From Acidobacteriota bacterium (GTDB lineage: Bacteria; Acidobacteriota; Terriglobia; UBA7540), in NCBI GenBank assembly GCA_902812365.1, contig CADDZC010000035.1:1-39468 (forward strand): a stretch of 39,468 nt of DNA, read 5' to 3'. Below, in pieces: positions 24,549 through 33,418 of the stretch. Positions within the stretch are counted from its first letter, which is position 1, and every line of letters begins with the position of its first letter. Below the pieces are notes generated by a model. It was not told the DNA's origin and made no database searches. It worked only from the letters and a program-made list of their open reading frames with translations. A program made the translations under genes and the position numbers.

Positions 24549-25787
24549 ATGGAACAGAAGTCGCGGGTTTCACGTCGGGAATTCCTGAAGGGATCGGCAG
24601 CGGCCGGTGCCGCCGGGGCAGCCGCCTTCGGTGGATTGCCCCCGGCGCGAGTGCTGGGGGCCAATGACCGCATTCGGCTGGCAGTGCTCGGTGCTGGCGA
24701 ACGCGCCCAATATGATATGTCTCTGTTCCAGAAGTTCCCCGAGGTCGAAATCGTCGCCGTGTGCGACGTCTACGAACCGCACCGGGAGCAGGCGCGCTTG
24801 AAGGCGGGGAAGACCTGTCAGGCGTATCTGGACTACCGCGAGGTGCTTGACCGGAACGATATCGACGCCGTCCTGATTGGCAGCCCCGACCACTGGCACA
24901 AGCCCATGCTCGTCGATGCCGTCCATGCCGGTAAGGACGCCTATTGCGAAAAACCGATCATGCACTCGATACCGGAGGGCTTGGCGATGGTAGCGGCGGT
25001 GGAAGAGACGCGGCGCATCGTCCAGACGGGTACTCAGCAGCGAAGCTGGCCCCACTATAGGTTGGGCAAGGAAATTGTGGATTCGGGCCGACTTGGCAGG
25101 ATCTCCTTTGTCTATACGTACTGGTATCAAAACTACTACCGGCACGAAGGCTGGATGGGGATGCCGGAAATTGATCCTTCCAAACTCAACTGGAAGATGT
25201 TTTTGGGTGATGCGCCCGACCAGCCGTTTTCTGCCGAGAAGTACGTCTGGTGGCGCTTCTATTGGGACTTCGGCGGCGGCATCCTCACGGATCTACTAAC
25301 CCACTGGATCGACATCATCCAATGGTATCTGGGCCAGCCCGCGCCCCAGACGGCCACCACAGTGGGCGATCTCTACCTGATGAACTGGCAGTGTCCCGAT
25401 ACCATTACCGCCGTCTACGAGTTTCCGGGCCATTTCAACGTTACCTTCAACGGGGCTCTCAACGACTCGATCGACGACGGAGGAATCGAGTTTAGGGGCA
25501 GCGCCGCCACGCTGAAGATCGACCGCTCCCATTTGGCGCTGTATCCCGAGGGCGTGAGATGGACTCCAGGCTCCAACGCCCCTGAACCCGAGGTCTTCGC
25601 CCGGTCCGAGCGTGACGGCACCTATGACCATATCGGGAACTTTCTCGACTGCATGAGGAGTCGCAAACCTCCCCATGCCGATATTCATGCGGGTTTTGAG
25701 GCGGCTCGCACATCGTGGCTGGGCAATATCGCCCTGAAGCGCGGAATGAAGACGGTTTTCGATGCCGCCGCCAACAGGGTCAGTTAG
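24549..25787 (+). CDS. Tat-exported Gfo/Idh/MocA family oxidoreductase
   Basis: The 412-residue protein opens with a twin-arginine signal SRREFLKGSAA (8-18) followed by an Ala-rich hydrophobic stretch ending near residue 38. The Rossmann fold then begins with RLAVLGAGERAQYDM. The signature CEKPI follows in GKDAYCEKPIMH, and GGGILTDLLTHWID is the active-site loop with Asp and His. Such periplasmic members are common in acidobacteria and planctomycetes; a tightly bound NAD(P) carried through the Tat system would explain folding before export. The substrate is unknown. It starts on the opposite strand to the TonB receptor, 108 bases away, so they may share control. It ends 117 bases before the convergent TPR gene. 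Confidence 0.93.
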   Translation: MEQKSRVSRREFLKGSAAAGAAGAAAFGGLPPARVLGANDRIRLAVLGAGERAQYDMSLFQKFPEVEIVAVCDVYEPHREQARLKAGKTCQAYLDYREVLDRNDIDAVLIGSPDHWHKPMLVDAVHAGKDAYCEKPIMHSIPEGLAMVAAVEETRRIVQTGTQQRSWPHYRLGKEIVDSGRLGRISFVYTYWYQNYYRHEGWMGMPEIDPSKLNWKMFLGDAPDQPFSAEKYVWWRFYWDFGGGILTDLLTHWIDIIQWYLGQPAPQTATTVGDLYLMNWQCPDTITAVYEFPGHFNVTFNGALNDSIDDGGIEFRGSAATLKIDRSHLALYPEGVRWTPGSNAPEPEVFARSERDGTYDHIGNFLDCMRSRKPPHADIHAGFEAARTSWLGNIALKRGMKTVFDAAANRVS

Positions 25788-25859
25788 CAGCGTACCTTGC
25801 GCGCCGGACCATCGCCACGCCCTTCACTGGCCGCCAAGCCGTGGGCCCGGCAGCCTTTT

Positions 25860-25881
25860 GGCGGCCGCCCGCCGGGCCGCC
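25860..25881. repeat. GC-rich inverted repeat between convergent genes
   Basis: GGCGGCC (25860-25866) and GGCCGCC (25875-25881) form a 7-bp stem with an 8-base loop. No T-run follows on either strand, so a terminator role for the flanking convergent genes is possible but weak. Confidence 0.3.
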
Positions 25882-25904
25882 ATTGCCAATCGCCACTTGG
25901 GCCC

Positions 25905-28295
25905 CTACCCCTTGCCGCGCAACTTCTTCAGCCGAGCCCGCACCTGACCAGCATCCGGGGCGTCCGGAGCGAGCTGCAAATAGGTCGTGTACTCCTGAAG
26001 GGCGCGATGGGTGTCTCCGGCGGCGTCAAGAGCCACGGCGAGATCGTGGTGAGCGCCGGGCAGGTCGGGCTCGAGTCGGGTGGCCGCTTCGCACTCGCGG
26101 ATGGCTCCCGGAAGGTCGTGGCGTGACCGCAGCACGGCCGCCAGGTCCAGATGCACCGCGGCGTCCCCCGGGTGCGAACGCAGATAGTCCTCATAGCTGG
26201 CCGCCGCACCGTCCAAATCTCCTTTCTTCTCGAGCGCCCGCGCCAGCGCCAGCCGCGCCTTGACATCGTCCGGTCGTCCGCGTAACGCCTCCTGAAATTG
26301 CCGGATGGCCGAATCCGGTTTTCCCAGGGCCAGCCACGCCTCGCCGAGCTCATAATGAGCGTCGGAATTGTTCGGTACGATGGCCAGCGCAGCCTGAGCC
26401 TCCTCGGTGGCTTGGGCCCAGTCCCCCACCTTCAACAGCGCTTGGGCGAGCTGCAGATGCGCCTCCGGCCAGGTCGTTCGTGATTTCACAACTTGGCGGA
26501 ACACCTCGACGGCGTTTGCAAAGTCACCCGCATGCATGAGCGCAAGCCCCAGATCGTCCTCCACATCGGCGTCGCCGGGCCGACGGTCGAGGCTGGCTCG
26601 GAATGCTTTGATGGCGGCCGCGTAGTCGCCTTTGGCGGCCAAAGTCCGCCCCAGGGCTCGCTCGTCATCGGCGCTTTCGGGCGCCACTCGGGCCGCCTCT
26701 CGCCTTTCGGCGACGGCCGCTTCCAGATCGCCGCTCTTCTCGAGCGCCTGAGCTAGCCGTTCGTGGAGCGTCGCGTCTTCAGGTCGCAACTTGATCGCGT
26801 CGCGGTAGGTAGCTATCGCCAGTGCATAATCTCTCTCGCCGACCAATACATCGCCAAGCGCCGCCAGCGCCTCCGGGAAATCCGGGCGTAGTTCTACGGC
26901 CCGCGTCAGTTCTGGCTTGGCTTCGGCGCTTTTGCCCATGCTCTCGAGCGCCATTCCCAGGCGGTAATGGAACTCGGGGCTGGCGGGCCGGAGCTTCACC
27001 GCTTGGCGATATTCCGCAACCGCGTTTTCCAGCCTCCCCGCCGATTCGTAGGCATTGGCCAGATGAAAACGAGCGTCCGCATCGTCCGGCCTCAGTCGTA
27101 CTTCCTCACGATATTCGGCGATGAATCCCGGAATATCACCGACGGCGCCGAGCGATTCGGCCAGATTGCGATGATAATCGGCAGATTTGGGCTCGATTTG
27201 CGCCGCTTTGCGCAGCTCCGCGATCGCCTCGACCAAATCGCCGGTTTTGCGCAGCACGAGTCCCAGACTCTCGTGGAGGGCGGCGTCATCCGGCTTCAGC
27301 CGCACCGCCTCGCGATATTGGGCCACGGCCGCCGCATGATTGCCGGTCGACAGGTATGCGGCCGCCAATTCCGAGTGCGCAGCGGCGTCCTCAGGGTGCC
27401 GGCGGGTAATCTCCCTCAGTTCCTGGATGGCGTCGCCATAATCGCCGGCCTGCCGCAGCGCCAGCGCCAAAGCGTAACGATAATCAACTTGGTCGGGCCG
27501 CAGAACCACCGCCTGGCGGTACTCCTCGATGGCATCGATCAAATCGCCGGAGGCGAGCAGAGCGTTGGCAAGACTGAGGTGCAGTTCGGGGTCACTCGGT
27601 CGCAGATGGACGGCTAGTTGGTATTCCGCAATACCCTGGCCGAGTTGGCCCGCCTCGGTCAGGGCGTTGGCGAGGCCGGCATGCAGATCGGCGTCGTTCG
27701 GAGCGCCGGCGATGGCGGCCTGCCACTGTTGGGCGGCGGCGGCCGCATCGCCGGCCTGCAACAGCGCTCCTGCAAAGGCCGCACGAATCTGAATATCGCC
27801 GGGCTTGAGGTGGAGCGCCTTCTGATATTCCTGGCTGGCCTCGGCAAACTGGCGCGAGGCGGCCAGCGCTCCAGCCAAAGCGGCGTGAGCTTCGGCGCTG
27901 GAGGGTTGAAGTTGCGCTTCCGCGCGGAACTGCTGGACGGCTTCCGGAATGCGACCTTCGGATTGGTAGAGGGCGCCGAGCCCGGCATGCACGCCCTGAA
28001 AGTCCGGCCGGAGCCGGAGGGCCATCTGGTATTCTCGTGTGGCGTCCTCGAGCTGTCCCAGGCCTAGGTAAGCGTTGCCGAGGTCATAGTGAAGGGCGGG
28101 ATCGTCAGGCCGCAGCGCCGCAGCCTTCTTGTACTCGGCCAGCGCTTGCTCCCACTTCCCGACTCTGCCCAGCTCATTGCCGCGCGCGGCCAGTTCCGCA
28201 ACGCTCGAAGTCGCTTCCTGGGCCCGTGCCGGCTCCGCGATCGACCGAACCGCGAGCATCAGCCCAAAGACGACGATGAACCGAGGCCACCGCAT
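25905..28295 (-). CDS. Secreted protein of 22 tandem TPR repeats
   Basis: Start at the ATG at 28295, which exposes a signal peptide (RFIVVFGLMLAVRSIA, ending in PARAQEA); the frame opens earlier at 28370. The mature part is almost entirely 34-residue tetratricopeptide repeats. I count 22 full units, beginning with ELGRVGKWEQALAEYKKAAA and ending with ALQEYTTYLQLAPDAPDA, then a short basic tail RLKKLRGKG. The unit spacing is regular throughout, with the usual W/L, G, Y, A and P positions. TPR arrays act as peptide-binding scaffolds, here in the periplasm or on the outside; no enzymatic domain is present. The partner cannot be inferred. It stands alone, convergent with the oxidoreductase gene at 24549. 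Confidence 0.92.
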   Translation of the reverse strand: MRWPRFIVVFGLMLAVRSIAEPARAQEATSSVAELAARGNELGRVGKWEQALAEYKKAAALRPDDPALHYDLGNAYLGLGQLEDATREYQMALRLRPDFQGVHAGLGALYQSEGRIPEAVQQFRAEAQLQPSSAEAHAALAGALAASRQFAEASQEYQKALHLKPGDIQIRAAFAGALLQAGDAAAAAQQWQAAIAGAPNDADLHAGLANALTEAGQLGQGIAEYQLAVHLRPSDPELHLSLANALLASGDLIDAIEEYRQAVVLRPDQVDYRYALALALRQAGDYGDAIQELREITRRHPEDAAAHSELAAAYLSTGNHAAAVAQYREAVRLKPDDAALHESLGLVLRKTGDLVEAIAELRKAAQIEPKSADYHRNLAESLGAVGDIPGFIAEYREEVRLRPDDADARFHLANAYESAGRLENAVAEYRQAVKLRPASPEFHYRLGMALESMGKSAEAKPELTRAVELRPDFPEALAALGDVLVGERDYALAIATYRDAIKLRPEDATLHERLAQALEKSGDLEAAVAERREAARVAPESADDERALGRTLAAKGDYAAAIKAFRASLDRRPGDADVEDDLGLALMHAGDFANAVEVFRQVVKSRTTWPEAHLQLAQALLKVGDWAQATEEAQAALAIVPNNSDAHYELGEAWLALGKPDSAIRQFQEALRGRPDDVKARLALARALEKKGDLDGAAASYEDYLRSHPGDAAVHLDLAAVLRSRHDLPGAIRECEAATRLEPDLPGAHHDLAVALDAAGDTHRALQEYTTYLQLAPDAPDAGQVRARLKKLRGKG

Positions 28296-28425
28296 CTCAC
28301 CACCAAGTTGACTCCTGGGGCCCGGGGCTTTTCCGACGCGCTCTCGGCCGGCGCGCCCCAAGCCTCTCACCCACTAGCATACACCCGGCGAAAACGATCA
28401 GCGACCTCCCGGGCCAGACAAGCGG

Positions 28426-28454
28426 TTGAAACACAGGCTCACCTCCGGTACATT
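28426..28454 (+). promoter_or_regulatory. Predicted promoter of the Dph6-like gene
   Basis: TTGAAA at 28426-28431 and TACATT at 28449-28454 are separated by 17 bases. The leader to the ATG at 28517 would be about 56 bases. Confidence 0.55.
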
Positions 28455-28516
28455 GTTGCGTCCGTCCGAGGTGGGGGGCGGCGGACTCGCACGGGGTGGC
28501 GCGAGGCGTGGGTGCG

Positions 28517-29203
28517 ATGAGCAAACCGAAGGCGTGGGTATCGTGGAGTACGGGGAAGGACAGCGCATGGGCACTCTACACGGTGCAGGAACGGGCCGAT
28601 GTGGAGTTGGCCGGCCTGCTCACCACCGTCAACACCACCCACGGTCGCGTGGCCATGCATGCCGTTCGGGAAAGCCTTCTCGAACAGCAGGCCGAGGCCC
28701 TTCGCCTCCCGCTCATCAGGGTTCCCCTCCCCTGGCCCTGCCCGAACGCGGCGTACGAGCGGGCCATGTCGGAAGCCATGACTCGCGCGCGCCAGGAGGG
28801 CGTCACCTCCATCGTGTTCGGGGATTTGTTCCTGGAAGATGTGCGGAAATACCGCGAGGAGAAACTTCGCGGTACCGGCATAACTCCGTTATTCCCGCTT
28901 TGGGGATTGGACACGACAGAGCTGGCAAGACAGATGGTAGCCCGTGGCTTGCGGGCATATGTGACGTGTGTGGATCCCCGAAAACTCGATCGTCGTTTTG
29001 CAGGATGCGTCTTCGACTCCTCGTTCCTCGACGATCTGCCCGGCAAAGTGGATGCTTGCGGCGAGAACGGTGAGTTTCATACATTCGTCTACGCAGGGCC
29101 GATGTTTTCCGCCCCGATCCCCGTGGAAGCGGGCGAGATCGTCGAGCGGGACGGATTTGTGTTCGCCGACCTCCGGTCGGCGGCATCGGCCAACGGACGA
29201 TAG
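28517..29203 (+). CDS. PP-loop ATPase, Dph6/diphthine-ammonia-ligase-like
   Basis: Start at the ATG at 28517; the frame opens with GTG at 28496. The 228-residue protein has the ATP-pyrophosphatase loop SWSTGKDSAW (9-18) near its N-terminus. It shows family stretches GVTSIVFGDLFLEDVRKYRE and TPLFPLWGLDTTELARQMV, and a C-terminal CGENGEFHTFVYAGP followed by DGFVFADL. This is the archaeal MJ0570/Dph6 type. Eukaryotic Dph6 amidates diphthine on EF2; bacteria lack diphthamide, so the bacterial role is unknown. The last 115 bases overlap, on the opposite strand, the 3' end of the ygfZ-like gene. Because the conserved DGFVFADL sits in the overlap, this gene is probably not over-extended. Confidence 0.88.
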   Translation: MSKPKAWVSWSTGKDSAWALYTVQERADVELAGLLTTVNTTHGRVAMHAVRESLLEQQAEALRLPLIRVPLPWPCPNAAYERAMSEAMTRARQEGVTSIVFGDLFLEDVRKYREEKLRGTGITPLFPLWGLDTTELARQMVARGLRAYVTCVDPRKLDRRFAGCVFDSSFLDDLPGKVDACGENGEFHTFVYAGPMFSAPIPVEAGEIVERDGFVFADLRSAASANGR

Positions 29204-30252
29204 AACGGGAGCGAAACAACTTCCGCCACTCCACCACCGCCGCGGATCAGTTTGGTACCGCTCTCGGCAACCTCCCGCCTCACGTAGGCCAGCGCAATCG
29301 GTTTCCCCAGGGCAGGCGAGAGGCAGCAACTGGTCACTTCGGCAATCGTCTTTCCCTCCCTCTCGATCTTCTCGCCCGGCAAGAACGGCCCGCCGTCTTC
29401 CGCCACCAGGCCCATCAACCGCCAGTTGACGTGACCCCGACTGCGCGCCCGCTCCACAATTTCCTGCCCAATGTAGCAACCCTTGTTGAAACTCAAGGCT
29501 TCCAGCAGGTTCGCCTCCAACGGCAGGGTGTCTTCGCCGAGATCGGCCCCGTAGCGCGGTAGGCCAGCCTCAATGCGCAGCCATTCGAGTGCTTCCACGC
29601 CGCAGGGAACCGCGCCCGCAGCCTCGAAAGTCTTCCACAGCGTCTCGACTGCGTCCGGCGTCGCCCACAATTCGTAACCTGGTTCCCCGGTGCTGCTGCG
29701 CCGCGCCAGCCGGATCACGGCGCCCTCACGCTCTATCGCTCGATGGTCGCCTTCGTTCGTCAAGGATGATACGTCGCCATTGAGGACCCCTTGAGTGATC
29801 TGGCGCGCGCGCGCTCCCTGAATGGCCAAAGCGTAGTCATTAACGCTCTCCAAGTGCACGCGGTCGCCAACAATGTATTTCTGTAAACCTCGCATCGCCT
29901 TATCCGCGAGGTCAGCATCCGTGTCCACGATCAAGCAATCGCCGGCGTTGTATATCCGCATATCCACCAGGATGTGGCCCTGCGGATTCAGCAGCGTGGC
30001 GTAAGTGCCACGCCCGACACCCAGGTTTTTGATATCATTCGAGACAATGCGGTGGAGAAACGGAACGCGGTGCTCGCCCCTAACCAGAAACCTCGCCCGA
30101 AACGAAAAATCGAACAGCCCGGCACCGTTCCGCACCGCCCGATATTCCTCCCAAGGATCACCAAAACGGGCCGGCACCTCCGCCCCATGGTAGGCCATCA
30201 AGGTGGCGCCCGCAGCGATGTGTCGGTCAGCAAGCGGAGTTTGCCTCATCAT
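29089..30252 (-). CDS. ygfZ: YgfZ-like folate-binding protein (GcvT fold), iron-sulfur cluster maintenance
   Basis: The 387-residue protein has the aminomethyltransferase (GcvT) fold: GAGLFDFSFRARFLVRG (43-59), FLHRIVSNDIKNL and LLNPQGHILVDMRIY. The YgfZ signature is KGCYIGQEIVERARSRGH (257-274), with the conserved Cys259. YgfZ proteins use folate and help assemble or repair certain iron-sulfur proteins. Its position after the suf genes and an Rrf2 regulator supports that role. It starts 77 bases after the regulator gene. The last 36 or so residues are low-complexity and are read through the opposite strand of the Dph6-like gene, so the C-terminus may be a recent extension. A terminator is not visible. 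Confidence 0.9.
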   Translation of the reverse strand: MMRQTPLADRHIAAGATLMAYHGAEVPARFGDPWEEYRAVRNGAGLFDFSFRARFLVRGEHRVPFLHRIVSNDIKNLGVGRGTYATLLNPQGHILVDMRIYNAGDCLIVDTDADLADKAMRGLQKYIVGDRVHLESVNDYALAIQGARARQITQGVLNGDVSSLTNEGDHRAIEREGAVIRLARRSSTGEPGYELWATPDAVETLWKTFEAAGAVPCGVEALEWLRIEAGLPRYGADLGEDTLPLEANLLEALSFNKGCYIGQEIVERARSRGHVNWRLMGLVAEDGGPFLPGEKIEREGKTIAEVTSCCLSPALGKPIALAYVRREVAESGTKLIRGGGGVAEVVSLPFYRPLADAADRRSANTNPSRSTISPASTGIGAENIGPA

Positions 30253-30329
30253 CGGCGTTCAACCACGAAAAAGCCGCAACTTCAGCGGCGCCGCAGCGCA
30301 ACCGGGCTCGTCTGGCCCGCGATCGGCCG

Positions 30330-30812
30330 CTATTGACTTCTGGCTTGCGGCTTCTGATCGATGTTGACGAGCTGCCCGACCCAGGCCGCCATTTCCCGCT
30401 CATTACTGACCAGGTCGCGCAAGGTTGTTTGGGAGAGCACCTGGTCGACAACCAATTGCAAGGCGCGCCAAAGTGAACGGATCGAGCAGTCCACCGTCTG
30501 GGTACACATCTTCTCGTGGCCGGCATGCTCAATGCAGAAGTCCGGCTCGTATAGACGCCCCCCCAGCAGCGCCAACGTCTCGCCCACAATAATCTGCTCG
30601 GCCGGGCGCGCCAGCGTGTAACCGCCGGCCTGCCCGCGCGCGCTCTTGACGAATCCACCGCGCCGCAGGACGCGCAGCAGTTTGGCCGCGTAATGGGTCG
30701 AGATGCCTTCCATCTGGCTGATTTCAGGAATGGTGAGGCTCTTGCCCGGCCCACAGCGGGCGATGCGCAGCAGGCAGCGCAGGCCGTATTCCTCCTGGGA
30801 AGTCAATTTCAT
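30330..30812 (-). CDS. Rrf2 family transcriptional regulator with three cysteines
   Basis: The 160-residue protein begins with the standard Rrf2 winged-helix: MKLTSQEEYGLRCLLRIA, then IPEISQMEGISTHYAAKLLRVLRRGGFVKSARGQAGGYTLA. The effector segment has Cys93, Cys103 and Cys109 (spacing C-x9-C-x5-C), followed by SIRSLW, as in IscR where the cysteines hold a 2Fe-2S cluster. The first spacing is wider than in E. coli IscR (x5). It is encoded inside the suf-ygfZ gene run, between sufT and ygfZ, so it most likely senses iron-sulfur status and controls the operon; that is inference. Candidate sites are in the sufB leader at 37269-37467. Confidence 0.92.
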   Translation of the reverse strand: MKLTSQEEYGLRCLLRIARCGPGKSLTIPEISQMEGISTHYAAKLLRVLRRGGFVKSARGQAGGYTLARPAEQIIVGETLALLGGRLYEPDFCIEHAGHEKMCTQTVDCSIRSLWRALQLVVDQVLSQTTLRDLVSNEREMAAWVGQLVNIDQKPQARSQ

Positions 30813-30943
30813 CGTCGAACCTCTACGCTTTCGCTCGCCCTCTTAACCCAGCGCCGGGTTAAGCCTTCCACCATCCTCTCCGCGCCGCTCCGGGCGTCGC
30901 ACGCAACGGTATTCGAACTCCATCACCCGGACTGTCCCGCCGC

Positions 30944-31360
30944 TCACAGCATGCCCAGTTGCAGCTTCGCCGCTTCGCTCATCTTGCTGGGATCCCACGG
31001 GGGATCAAAAGTGATTTCCACGTTGGCTTCCGTTACGCGCGGTAACATCTCAATCTTGTCTTTGACCTCCGCGGGCAGCGACGCAGCCGCGGGACAGTTC
31101 GGAGCTGTCAAGGTCATCTTGACGTTGACTCGGCCCGAAGGCTCCACCGTCACCCCGTAAATCAATCCCAATTCGTAGATGTCGACCGGAATCTCCGGGT
31201 CGTAGCAGGTGTGCAATGTCTCGATCACTTGATCGTATACCTCCACCTGCTCCATGCCGCTTAAGGCCGGCGTCCCTGCCTCGCCCATGGCGGCCGTCAT
31301 CGGTTCGGCCGGTTGCGAAACCGCCTTCCCTTCCGGATGCCTTACGGAATCGCTGTCCAT
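30944..31360 (-). CDS. sufT: SufT-like DUF59/MIP18 iron-sulfur assembly factor
   Basis: The 138-residue protein has a divergent N-terminal leader of about 40 residues and then a DUF59 domain: QVIETLHTCYDPEIPVDIYE, LGLIYGVTVEPSGRVNVKM and TLTAPNCPAAASLP with Cys89. DUF59 proteins (SufT, MIP18) assist maturation of iron-sulfur proteins. It follows sufU by 52 bases on the same strand and precedes the Rrf2 gene by 131 bases. The start could also be the internal Met at residue 21, 25 or 36, since the leader is not conserved in the family; the ATG at 31360 is kept as the longest option. The sequence ends in EAAKLQLGML, typical of the family. Confidence 0.9.
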   Translation of the reverse strand: MDSDSVRHPEGKAVSQPAEPMTAAMGEAGTPALSGMEQVEVYDQVIETLHTCYDPEIPVDIYELGLIYGVTVEPSGRVNVKMTLTAPNCPAAASLPAEVKDKIEMLPRVTEANVEITFDPPWDPSKMSEAAKLQLGML

Positions 31361-31412
31361 CTCACGCTCTCTCCTCCCCGATCTCCATCCCTCAAACAGC
31401 CCGCCGAGCCTG

Positions 31413-31886
31413 CTAGCGCGCAGCCACGTCTTCGTCGTCCTCGCCTTCAGTCGAAACGGTTCCGCCCCCCTCGAGCGCGCTCTTCAGCGTATGCCAGGCG
31501 AGCGTGGCGCACTTGACCCGAGCCGGAAACTCCGACACGCCGCCAAAGACCTCGAGCTTGCCAAGGTCCGAACCTTCGGGCGCGGCCTTGCCCGTCACCA
31601 AATCGTGGAAGCGCCCGAACAACGCGTCCGCTTCAGCCCGGGTCTTGCCCTTTACGATCTCCGTAAGAATGGATGCCGAAGAAGTGGAAATGGCGCACCC
31701 GGAGCCCCGAAAGCTCACGTCGGAAATGCGGTCACCATCGAGCCTCAGGTAGATGGTCACTTTGTCGCCGCAGAGGGGGTTGTAACCGTCGGCCCGTCGG
31801 TCGGCGGCCTCGATCACGCGAAAGTTCCGCGGACGCCGGCTGTGATCCAGGATCACGTCCTGATAAAGGCCACGCAGATCGGGCAT
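31413..31886 (-). CDS. sufU: SufU-type iron-sulfur assembly / zinc sulfur-transfer protein
   Basis: Start at the ATG at 31886, with GAGGT upstream; the frame opens at 32033 inside the 3' end of sufS. The 157-residue protein is an IscU-fold scaffold. Cys39 and Asp41 lie in NPLCGD, Cys64 in RGSGCAIS and Cys126 in RVKCATLAW. The insertion between the second and third cysteines (EADALFGRFHDLVTG) marks SufU rather than IscU. SufU usually accepts sulfur from SufS through bound zinc. It lies 118 bases after sufS, which agrees with that pairing. The acidic C-terminal tail (EGEDDEDVAAR) is unremarkable. Confidence 0.94.
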   Translation of the reverse strand: MPDLRGLYQDVILDHSRRPRNFRVIEAADRRADGYNPLCGDKVTIYLRLDGDRISDVSFRGSGCAISTSSASILTEIVKGKTRAEADALFGRFHDLVTGKAAPEGSDLGKLEVFGGVSEFPARVKCATLAWHTLKSALEGGGTVSTEGEDDEDVAAR

Positions 31887-32004
31887 TACGACCTCGAGGC
31901 GAAGACTCGCAGCGCGGGGCCGATCACCGCATCCTGCACGGATGCAGACCTCGCGCCCGGCGGCCGGTATCGGCGCCGGACGCCCGTCGAGGGTGGCGAC
32001 TCCT

Positions 32005-33282
32005 TCACCCCAATAACTCCACGACTTTTCCAATCCCCGTCACGAGCGCGTCGACCTCTTCCCGAGTATTGTAAAACGCCAGCGAGGCTCGCGCCGTCGC
32101 CGGCACCCCAAAGCGCTCCATCAGCGGCTGAGCGCAATGGTGACCGGTGCGAATGGCGATGCCTTCCTGGTCGAGAATGGTGCCCACATCATGGGCGTGA
32201 ATACCTTCGAGAACAAAGGAGATAACGCCGGCCTTGTCCTTGGCGGTGCCAATCATCCGCAAGCCGGGAATTTGGGAAAGCTGCTCGGTTGCGTACGCCA
32301 GCAGCTGCCGCTCGTAAGCGGCCAGGACATCGAAACCGAGCCGATGCACGTAGTCAATGGCGGCGCCGAGGCCGATGGTGGCGGCAATGTTGGGGGTGCC
32401 AGCCTCGAATTTGTAAGGAATCGCGTTGTAAAGCGTCTTTTCGAACGTCACGGAGCGGATCATGTCGCCGCCACCCTGATAAGGCGGCATCCTCTCCAGC
32501 CACTCGGCCTTCCCGTAGAGGACTCCGACGCCGGTCGGTCCGAAAATCTTGTGGCTGGACAGGGCATAGAAGTCGCAGTCGATCTGCTGGACGTCCACCT
32601 TCAGATGCGGGACCGCCTGCGCGCCATCGAGCAGCACCGGAATCCCGCGTCGATGCGCCGCGGCCACGATCTCGCGCACGGGATTGATGGTGCCCAAAAC
32701 GTTCGAGACGTGAACCGTCGCCACCAGCTTCGTGCGCGGGCCGAGTAGCCGCTCGTATTCTTCGAAAATGAGTTCACCCCGGTCGCTGATCGGAGCCACG
32801 CGCAGCCTCGCACCCTTTTCTTCACAGAGGATCTGCCATGGCACAATGTTCGAGTGATGTTCCATGGCGGAGATCAGAATTTCGTCGCCCGCCTGGATGT
32901 TCCTGCGCCCAAAGCTGCTTGCCACCAAATTAATCGCCTCGGTCGTGCCCCGCACGAAGACGATTTCGCGCGGCTCGCGGGCGTTCAGCCATCGCTGCAC
33001 CTTGACCCGGACCTCTTCATAGGCCTTCGTGGCCCGCTCGCTCAGCGCGTGGACACCGCGATGAATATTGGAGTTATCGCGGAGGTAAAAATCGCGCTCG
33101 GCGTCGATCACGGCCAGCGGCTTCTGACTGGTGGCGGCGTTATCGAGGTAAACCAACGGTTTCCCGTGGACGGTCTGGTGAAGGATGGGAAAGTCTTCGC
33201 GGACGCGCCGAACGTCAAACGCCGCAGGGTTGGAGCTCGGTGTATCGCTCGTCCAATCGGTGGTCGTTGCCGCGGTCGCCAT
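32005..33282 (-). CDS. sufS: Cysteine desulfurase SufS
   Basis: The 425-residue protein matches group II cysteine desulfurases. It starts at the ATG at 33282 (a GTG immediately before is also open), with GGGAGG upstream. Motifs are VYLDNAATSQKPLAVID, the PLP-binding lysine (245) in ALSSHKIFGPTGVG and the sulfur-carrying Cys383 in IRTGHHCAQPLMERF. It removes sulfur from cysteine and hands it to SufU, encoded next. It is the fourth gene in the operon, 136 bases after sufD. The N-terminal leader (residues 1-22) is low-complexity and may be dispensable. Confidence 0.96.
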   Translation of the reverse strand: MATAATTTDWTSDTPSSNPAAFDVRRVREDFPILHQTVHGKPLVYLDNAATSQKPLAVIDAERDFYLRDNSNIHRGVHALSERATKAYEEVRVKVQRWLNAREPREIVFVRGTTEAINLVASSFGRRNIQAGDEILISAMEHHSNIVPWQILCEEKGARLRVAPISDRGELIFEEYERLLGPRTKLVATVHVSNVLGTINPVREIVAAAHRRGIPVLLDGAQAVPHLKVDVQQIDCDFYALSSHKIFGPTGVGVLYGKAEWLERMPPYQGGGDMIRSVTFEKTLYNAIPYKFEAGTPNIAATIGLGAAIDYVHRLGFDVLAAYERQLLAYATEQLSQIPGLRMIGTAKDKAGVISFVLEGIHAHDVGTILDQEGIAIRTGHHCAQPLMERFGVPATARASLAFYNTREEVDALVTGIGKVVELLG

Positions 33283-33418
33283 CACGCCTCCCTCTGGCTC
33301 GCTTCGGCCGAGCAGCCGGCCTTGCCCAGCCCCATCGTCCGCCAGCCCTGAAGCCCGGGCCCGACCTGCTTGAGTGCTGCCGCCCGACTCCGTTTCGAAT
33401 GCCTGACCCGGCCGGAAA

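Noticed and set aside
25860-25881. Bidirectional terminator for the two convergent genes
   Set aside because: The stem is good but no T-run follows on either strand, so it is listed only as a repeat.
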